From: Mesostigma viride
Taxonomy: Eukaryota; Streptophyta; Mesostigmatophyceae; Mesostigmatales; Mesostigmataceae
Direction: 5' to 3'
NCBI GenBank assembly: GCA_009746045.1
Contig: RPFO01000891.1
Span: forward strand, 1-64,000
DNA: 64,000 bases
In this document: in pieces, positions 56,782 to 64,000 of the stretch
Numbering within the stretch: the stretch's first letter is position 1
How the letters are laid out: each line of letters begins with the position of its first letter
Notes under the pieces: generated by a model
What the model was told of the DNA's origin: nothing
The model's database searches: none
What the model saw: the letters and a program-made list of their open reading frames with translations, nothing else
Position numbers and translations under genes: made by a program

Positions 56782-56860
56782 CTCTTAATTAACCTAAGCC
56801 CCCGCCTCTCAGTCTGAGAAATTGTGAATTTGAGACACGGAGCTCTCAACGACTCTGTCT

Positions 56861-56945
56861 GCCACGTGTCAGATTACAGCGCGATACATCGCGTTCTAAC
56901 CCTACAACACGATGTAGATCGCGTTGTAAAAAAACACGGGTTAAG
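56861..56945. repeat. Palindromic repeat, copy 2
   Basis: Same as 56112-56194 with a few substitutions and a 2-base insertion in the second palindrome. Confidence 0.85.
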
Positions 56946-57042
56946 GGAGGGAACGTGATGTCGTGGCTTATTTACATTTTTTCCTCCTGTTCACCTTTGC
57001 GCGGACTTACAGACTTTTTTTTTGCAAACTTATAGCCCGAGG

Positions 57043-57890
57043 CGGGGCCCGAGATTGATTAAGAGGTACCTTGAAATTAAATAAGAGACATGCCTCTATC
57101 CAGATATATTCTGATCAGGCACTCCGCAAAGGTGAAAACCATTTGCGTGCAGTGCCGGGCCGCGGAAAACGCGGAAAAACGCGATCTGCAAATGAATCCG
57201 ACCGGAATCGAACTGGGGACCTCTCGCACCAATTTTGCTGACTATAGGACGGACGTCTCCGGTTACCATGGCATCGCCAACTTACACCTACAGTCATCCG
57301 CAAAAGTTCTCCTGTCCGGGGAGTGATGCAAGCCTTTCGGATTTGGTATATTTTAGATATATTTTTGGACGCGAGTTTCGATTCCAGCGTTAACTTGTAG
57401 TATTGGACAACAACATGTCAAGCCGTTCAATTAATTTCGACTTTTACATTTTCATACAATTGCCAAAAAAGGATCACTTATACACCCGACTTCTCCGTTA
57501 AATCTCATCGACCGGGTTTCGAAACAACCCACGAACGCCGTAGATGCAGATCCAACGGAGTAAACAACGTCACGCCGACGCGGCGCCAAATAGTCGCCTA
57601 GGTTCCTAGCTTTTCTGTGAGCCATTTTGCTGTACAATGTTGTGCCACGTCGTGTACCCGTGAGATGTACCCGTGAGATGTACCCGTGAGATGCAAAATC
57701 CGCTTGCCAGACCGGGATTCCGCGAACTCCGTCCAATACCGTCGTGCAGTACCACCAATGCACTACCAATCTATCAATCGTACAATACTACGACTTAACG
57801 CCAACAGAAACTTGCCTCCAAAACTATATATTCATAGAGGCACGCCTCTTATTTAATTTCAAGGTACCTCTAATTTAATCTCAGCCCCCG
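57043..57890. mobile_element. 848-bp element with about 57-bp terminal inverted repeats
   Basis: Left end (57043-57099) and right end (57834-57890) are inverted copies sharing AGAGGTACCTTGAAATTAAA and TGCCTCTAT in order. It contains the second tRNA-related repeat (57103-57348) and no recognised transposase. A partial second copy of its right end is at about 56270-56371 plus 56788-56810, split by the MITE-like element. Confidence 0.75.
57103..57348 (-). repeat. tRNA-related interspersed repeat, copy 2
   Basis: Nearly identical to 50100-50349, starting 4 bases inside the left terminal repeat of the 848-bp element. See copy 1 for the A-box and B-box motifs. Confidence 0.6.
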
Positions 57891-58341
57891 GAGACTTGTC
57901 TTCTCCCGGTTAGGGCTAAGTTTTGCAAAAAACCTAAGTCCTAAGTCGAAACCATTTCAGTTCCTCCTGTTTACATATTGGCCATTAACAGCCTTGCAAA
58001 AACGACGGCGCTGGTGGGTATAGAGTGGCCATGTCCAAAGACACTTGGACAAAGGTAGCAAACCAAAATACAAGAGCTCTAGCGCTCTGGATTACCCTGA
58101 TTCCTCCCACAACGGGGGGTCACGGAACAGGGTGTGAATGACCTTGTATACACCTGCATGCAAGGTCCATGCAGTGACATTCAGTGAGGCTGTTTGTTTG
58201 TTCAGATGCCGCGAGCTCGAAACCTCGAAGCCAGTGATGCTTGGTCTCCATATACCTGAGCCAAGGCTGCTGAAGAGACAAGAAAAGAATGGTAGTAGGA
58301 GACAGTTTCCTGGCATCTAGCGCTGCTGTTAAATGCCGGGT
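57891..58341. other. 3' flank of the cyclase gene
   Basis: No gene is seen. On the minus strand a TGTAA lies at 57971-57975, about 370 bases after the cyclase stop, a possible poly(A) signal. Confidence 0.35.
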
Positions 58342-61300
58342 CTATGCGATTTTTAGGAAGCTGGTGGACAGCCGTTTTCTAGATGGTTGCTGCGTGGGGG
58401 CCTTGATCGACACGGGCCCCAAGGGGTCACCGATCAGGGCACTTGGGTCATAGAGTCCCACCGTCTCGGTCGACGCGCGCCCCCCACTGGAGAAGAAGGC
58501 CACCGTGCTGTCCTCGGACGTCCGATCGGGTGCTGTGCCCCCCACGTAATTTTCATCGCCCGAGCTACGCAGTTGCCGCATGTAGACCGCCTCCCTGCCC
58601 TGATGCAGCAGCTCGGTGCTGGCATCGAGGCTGCTGTCTCGGTCGAGTATGTTGATGGCCACCTGGGGAGTGGCGGGCACGACGCACGGCAGCTGGCTTT
58701 GGCCCTCGACTGTGCCCTGCACGCCCGCGCACTCGAGCCTCATGCGCAGCTCCTGGATGAGCTTGTTGTTGGCCTCCACTGTCGCCCGGAGCTCGATCAA
58801 CTCCTGGAAAACGTTGCGCTGAGGTACGCCATTGCCCGGGGGAGGCATGGCCGCGCCACCCCCGTTGGGCCCGTACCGGCCGGCCGCAAATCGCGTCACC
58901 TTCTTGGACATAAAGTTCTTGAGGAGCGGCCGGTTGAGCATGAGCCGAGAGAGCGCCTGCCACGAGCCTGTGCGCTTCATGGGGCTGGTCGGAGCCGAGT
59001 CGGAACCCGACCCGTTGCCCCCGTTGGTGTTCCCATAGGTGTCCACCAGGGGCAGCGTCTGCCCATCCAGGGAGTTGCGCCTGTTTAGTACGAAACGCCC
59101 GCTCCCGCCGTCAAAGGACATGGACATGCCGGGGTCGCTGCCACGCATGCCCCGGGGGGGGGGGCTCGCGCTGCTGTTGCCGTCGGTGCCTAGATACGAG
59201 GCGTGCTGCGTGAGCCCCATTGGCAGGGACCCCTGGCGGGACAGGCTGGCCGGCATCGACCCTTGTCGCGTCAAGCTGGCGCCCGCGCGCACCGACATGA
59301 CCGACGCCTGCCGCACGAGCGAGGCGGCGGCCGGCAGGTCCATGGGCATCGTCCCGCCATCCTCATTGTTTGCGTGGAAGAAGCGACCCGAGGGTGACTC
59401 GGTCCACGGGACCGGGCTGGTAGGGCTGCTGCTGCCACCGCTGCGCACGCCCGAGCTCTGCCGGCTGAGGCCGCTCCACCCATTGACCTCCATCCAGTTG
59501 CCCGACATGCGCCGGCCACCGTTGGGCATCGGCGTGCCGGGGTCGCTGTGGACCCCGGACCCTTGGCGACTCAGCGGTGGGCTCAAGTCGCGGTTGGGCA
59601 TGATGGCCACGCCGATGTCGTCGCGCGTGTCGCGGCGCGTCAGGATGGCCTCCACGCTACCGGTGGGCGCGACGAGAGACTTGAACAGGCGCGTGCGGGG
59701 GAAGGAGCGTCCGTCCGTGCGGCTGCTCGACACCTGGAAGATCTGCATCGGCGCCGCCAGGCCCTGGAAGTGAAGCAAATAAAAAATGGGCAAGGTGGAG
59801 GGGTGTTGGAGGGCATGCATTGATATGCGTCATGTCTCCCTCACAGGAATGAGGATTGAGGAGGGTGGAACAGGGGGAAGAGGAAGGGATCGTGCGAGAG
59901 GGGCCAGTATCTACTACTTGATCTTTCCCCCCTTCAAACCTAGGCCCTTGGGGGGGGGGGGATAATGCACACGAGTCCACCCAAAGGAAAGCGGATGGCC
60001 GCCCCAGGCAGTCACGCGCGCGAAAGTAGTGGGGATGAAGCATAACCTCCAAACTTCCAGGAAATCCCTGCATGTTGTGTATTGATAACTGCTGGCTCAC
60101 AAAACAAGGAGGGGTCGGAAAGCGGACGACAAGGCAACAGGTCCACTGGGCTAAACAGAGACGCCAGGCGGCCACTGTGTGCGATCCCCCGACCTTGAGT
60201 GAGAACCGGCCGAGCGAGGTGAACGTCAAGTCATGGGAGTCCTCGCTCGACTGCAAGGCCTCCACCAGCTCAAAGTTGCAGAGGGTCTGGCCGTTGGCGG
60301 CCGTGGTGGAGATGCGTGCCGAGCGGTTCATGAGCGGACCAAAGTAGGACGCGCGCCCTGTGAGTGCATGCGGCATGCAGCGCGCAGGGATGCCATAGTA
60401 GAGCCCGATCTTGATGCGCAGGCCACTGCGCGCGCAAGCAGAAAGCAAAGAGGACCATGTGCACGTACACTGTAAGTGGACCAGGGCACAATCAACAAAA
60501 AGAGAGAGCCATGCGCGACAATGGTGTGGACGGTATGTGCGTATATAGAGAGGCTGCTGCAAGCGCAAGAGGGTAGCACAAGGTGACCCCACACAACAGG
60601 GATCTGCGGTCACAGCCTGTCTCTCGTGCAACGGATGGCCACTTCGCCGTCTCATCCTCAGCCGAGTTAGCGCCAGGTTTATGGTCAGGTCCTGGATGTG
60701 CATTGCTCAGCCAAGTGCCGCAGTCAGCGGTGTGTGCATGCACACGCTGTTTCTGCATGGATACCACAGCAGGGTATTCTTCTAAAGCCGCATACTTGAA
60801 AATAAAAGCCTTGCTTTCACATCGAGTACACACACGAATGTGAATTTTTTCTACAAATTTGTTCTTGAATTGCATACCACCACCCCCCAAAAAAATTCTA
60901 AAACCTGCGTACGTACCGAAACAAGAAGTTTGTCTCCACTGGCGTCTGGTCCACCAACTTGGGCGCCTCCCCCTCCGCGCCCATCAGCTTGACCACTGAG
61001 GGGGGCAGCACCTCCGAGGCCGCCTCGTCACGCAGCAGCTCCTCATGCCACGGCAGCTCCATCGCGCCCACCTGCAAGTCCTGGCTGAACAGCGCCGCGT
61101 TGAGGGGGTCCGCAAACGCCAGCAGGAAGTTGCCGTCCTTCTCCTCGCACTCGTAGCCGCCGTAGTGGCAGAGACGCGCACGCACGAAGTCGACGAGGAG
61201 GGCGACCGATTCGAGGAAGACCGGGTTCGCCTTGAGGCGCGACACGCCGCCGATGAAGGTGAACATGATCACGATCGGGTTGGAGGGGGCGCACTCTTCG

Positions 61301-64000
61301 ATGTACGACGCGCTGCAGGGGGCCTCGAAGAACCCAGGGGAAATCTGCAACTGGGAGCGTATGGGGGGGAAGGGCGCGCGCTTGCGCAGCGACTGGGGCA
61401 GCACCTCCATGAGCCGCACGGGCGCCAGGTGGTCCTTGATCAGGTGCTCGCCCGCGTTGTGGACCACGATGGGCGCCATGCGCACGCGCGCGCCCGTGCC
61501 CAGTGCCGACCACGCGTCCATGGACATGAGCACCTGCCCGCCCATGGCTGGCGCGTCACCGATCGCCTTGGCCAAGTCCATGACCTGCCCAAAATAGCGC
61601 TGCCGCCCATTGGCGTGCTGGTACGTGCTCTCTGGTGTGCCCGTGTGGATGCCCATGCGCACGCGCAGGCCGCGGTAGAGCAGCGACCCGTCCTTTGCGT
61701 GCCTCTCGCGCCCCATCTCGTGGAACAGCAGCTCGGCCGGCCACGGCTTGGGCCGCACCACCTTCTTGCCCTTGGCATCGGCCGCAAGCGTTTCCGGTCG
61801 CAGCAACGTCTCTTGGGCCTCAAGCGCCCAGCTGAGCGCGTCGGCCGCGTCGTGGAAGACGAGCTCAAACGCGTCCCCTTCCGTGTTGCTCTCATAGCCG
61901 TGGTGCTTGATGAGCAGCGAGCGGATTACCTGAAGGGAGGAGAAGAAGGGGGGTAAGGCGGGTAAGGCGGGTAAGGCGGGTAAGGCGGGTAAGGCGGGTA
62001 AGGCGGGTAAGGGGGTAAGGGGGGTAAGGGGGGTAAGGGGGGTAAGGGGGGGGGGTAAGGGGGTAAGGGGGTAAGGGGGGTAAGGGGGGTAAGGGGGGTA
62101 AGGGGGTAAGGGGGGTAAGGGGGTAAGGGGGTAAGGGGGTAAGGGGGTAAGGGGGGTAAGGGGGAAAGGGGGGAAAGGGGGTAAGGGGGTAAGGGGGTAA
62201 GGGGGTAAGGGGTAAGGGGGTAAGGGGGTAAGGGGGTAAGGGGGTAAGGGGGTAAGGGGGTAAGGGGGTAAGGGGGTAAGGGGGTAAGGGGGTAAGGGGG
62301 GTAAGGGGGTAAGGGGGTAAGGGGGGAAAGGGGGTAAGGGGGTAAGGGGGTAAGGGGGGTAAGGGGGTAAGGGGGTAAGGGGGTAAGGGGGGTAAGGGGG
62401 TAAGGGGGATAAGGGGGGTAAGGCGGGTAAGGCGGGTAAGGCGGGTAAGGCGGGTAAGGGGGGTAGGGGGTAAGGGGGTAAGGGGTAAGGGGGGTAAGGG
62501 GGTAAGGGGGTAAGGGGGTAAGGGGGTAAGGGGGTAAGGGGGTAAGGGGGGTAAGGGGGTAAGGGGGGTAAGGGGGTAAGGGGGTAAGGGGGGTAAGGGG
62601 GTAAGGGGGGTAAGGGGGTAAGGGGGTAAGGGGGTAAGGGGTAAGGGGGTAAGGGGGTAAGGGGTAAGGGGGGTAAGGGGGTAAGGGGGTAAGGGGGTAA
62701 GGGGGTAAGGGGGTAAGGGGGGTAAGGGGGTAAGGGGGGTAAGGGGGTAAGGGGTAAGGGGGTAAGGGGTAAGGGGGTAAGGGGGTAAGGGGGGTAAGGG
62801 GGTAAGGGGGTAAGGGGGTAAGGGGGTAAGGGGGTAAGGGGGTAAGGGGGGTAAGGGGGGTAAGGGGGTAAGGGGGGTAAGGGGGGAAAGGGGGGAAAGG
62901 GGGTAAGGGGGTAAGGGGGTAAGGGGGTAAGGGGGTAAGGGGGTAAGGGGGTAAGGGGGGTAAGGGGGGTAAGGGGGGTAAGGGAGGTAAGGGGGTTAAG
63001 GGGGGTAAGGGGGTAAGGGGGGTAAGGGCGGTTGCCAACGGGCGTCATGAGACCTGGCTTCTGTGGGCGGCGGGGGGTGATATCCGCAAGCGTGCCCTGG
63101 TGATCTGCGGTGGAAGGATGAAGTGGCAGTGCCCAAGGAAATGTGCACAGTGCTGAGGGTGCCAGTGCAACACATAAAGGGTTGTTGAGGAGAAAGCCAG
63201 ACGGTGGTTAAGCGCAGCTATGCAGAAATGATGCGCCACGGGAGCCAGCCAGAAATGGTACAAGCCTTAAGCATGAAGTATGGGCATGAAGCATGAAGCG
63301 TGAAGCATGGGCCCAGGCATGTCCGTTTCGGTCTTGTCCCAATCCCTCCGCATGCACGGGCATGAAGCATCGCGCACGCTGCTCCCACGCACCCGGTGGT
63401 GGATCTGCAGGCACTCATTCATCACGTCCGAGTTCCACTCCCACAGCGCGGTCGACCCTTCAATCTGCACGCATGCCGACGCAGGCAAGGTGGTGGGATA
63501 GGGAAGTGGGGCGGAGAAAAGGGGTCAGCAAGGGGGTGGATCCCTCCATCGGCGCACAGGCAGGCGCAGGTGACGTTGCACACGCAGGCACAAGGGGGCG
63601 ACTGGCTAGTCAGGAAACGGGAGCAGGGCCGCGGCATTGTGAAATCTCATCGTCCATCCATGGCCGGTAGATGGCACGTTAGCGCTCAAGTGCCAAACAC
63701 GCAGACACGCCGCATACTACATACATGGGCGAGCACACCAAGCTCTGGGTGGCGCAGTCAGCACTACAACCTGGTCGTGGGCAAGGGAGTCAAGGCAGGC
63801 TGATGGCTCGAGATCCCTCATGCCCTGGTACCCTACCCTGAGACCCAAGCCATGAGTGCCAAGTCCTGGGCGTGGCTGGCCTTGCCCCCAAACACCCCAA
63901 ACACAAGCCTTCCCCCCGCGGTAGCGCTCTTCCCCGCAACCACTCACGTCGGTGAAGACAACCGTCATCGTCTGCAGCCGCTGCGGCGCATGCTGCTTGT
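58342..64000 (-). CDS. Class III nucleotide cyclase with two tandem catalytic domains (5' partial), five exons visible
   Basis: Exons from 5' to 3' on the minus strand: 64000-63948 (partial), 63464-63393, 61929-60917, 60425-60194, 59763-58342 (TAG). Phases close; 929 residues are visible. Domain 1: TMTVVFTDIEGSTALWEW, HHGYESNTEGDAFELVFHDA, LRVRMGIHTGTP, RYFGQVMDLAKAIGDAPAMG. Domain 2: IVIMFTFIGGVSRLKA, HYGGYECEEKDGNFLLAF, LRIKIGLYYGIP, YFGPLMNRSARISTTAANGQ, then SLGRFSLKGLAAPMQIFQV. Domain 1 keeps the metal-binding Asp pair but lacks the Asn/Arg motif; domain 2 is the reverse. The C-terminal 440 residues are Ser/Gly-rich with repeated RQxS motifs and a late coiled coil (VFQELIELRATVEANNKLIQ). 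It makes cAMP or cGMP from ATP or GTP; substrate not certain. No membrane segment is seen in this part. Confidence 0.9.
61945..63030 (+). repeat. GGGGTAA-type array (about 1.1 kb) in a cyclase intron
   Basis: Units of TAAGGGGG with variable G number, plus a GGCGGGTAA subtype at both ends of a central block (61960-62010; 62419-62459). It fills most of intron 2 (61930-63392). The gene is on the minus strand, so the transcript carries a C/U-rich CCCCCUUA repeat reaching to within about 15 bases of the 3' splice site. Confidence 0.97.

Noticed and set aside
57155-57240. Functional tRNA gene on the minus strand (also at 50190-50240)
   Set aside because: B-box and acceptor-like ends are present but there is no anticodon arm and the T stem pairs poorly.
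58387-59773. Plus-strand open frames opposite the cyclase last exon
   Set aside because: GC-rich antisense shadows; the minus strand has the splice phase, domain end and stop.
61945-63030. Telomere-like repeat
   Set aside because: The unit is TAAGGGGG with variable G count, not TTAGGG, TTTAGGG or TTTTAGGG, and it is wholly intronic.
60898-63048. Single 716-codon minus frame running through the TAAGGGGG array into the cyclase exon
   Set aside because: Array translation (Pro/Leu/Tyr) joined by chance to exon 3; the splice acceptor at 61929/61930 and the exon at 63393-63464 restore the normal cyclase domain.

Overview
The window reads as nuclear DNA of a green alga or close relative, rich in mobile elements. 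Reasons: exons are GC-rich, compact and bounded by GT/AG introns. Two genes have a TGTAA element (the green-algal poly(A) signal) 110-140 bases after their stops. An intron holds a fragment of mitochondrial nad9; mitochondrially encoded nad9 fits prasinophyte, trebouxiophyte or streptophyte mitochondria better than the reduced chlamydomonad type. This assignment is an inference.

Host genes. (1) A four-exon plus-strand gene at 4593-8834 with a probable BAH (chromatin-reader) domain; its first intron is almost entirely a 2.3 kb GGGT array. (2) A complete 12-exon plus-strand gene at 20870-38967 for a SPATA20/YyaL-type protein (DUF255 thioredoxin-like domain plus six-hairpin C-terminal region). 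All exon phases close to give 861 aa, or 793 aa from a second ATG. Its introns hold a mitochondrial insertion, an 18-fold repeat of its own 5' splice site, a dimeric element with a 17-bp target duplication, and two copies of an unknown repeat. (3) The 3' five exons of a minus-strand gene at 58342-64000 for a class III nucleotide cyclase with two tandem catalytic homology domains and a Ser-rich tail of repeated RQxS motifs; its 5' end lies outside the window.

Mobile elements. 26-4200 is a decayed gag-protease-RT-RNase H piece of a Ty3/gypsy element. 13.7-20.26 kb is a 3' Ty3/gypsy piece: integrase, chromodomain, an extra 3' ORF, polypurine tract and a 584-bp LTR. Its 3' ORF is interrupted by a 1264-bp hAT-like element with a clean 8-bp target duplication. 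11.68-13.29 kb (minus) and 40.4-42.25 kb (plus) are two related LINE-like elements that encode only an L1-ORF1-like protein and end in a hairpin plus a TTAA-rich tail. 43.4-45.9 kb carries minus-strand non-LTR fragments (RT thumb; PD-(D/E)XK-like C-terminus). 46-58 kb has no convincing host gene and is a mosaic of terminal-inverted-repeat elements, palindromes and tRNA-like repeats, some nested.

Satellite-type DNA is abundant: GGGT array (5390-7666), 40-bp repeat (8438-8637), 185-bp satellite (9290-10888), GGGA array (10884-11150), 42-bp splice-site repeat (28855-29620) and a GGGGTAA-type array (61945-63030). Very long open frames in these arrays are by-products of base composition and are not annotated as genes.
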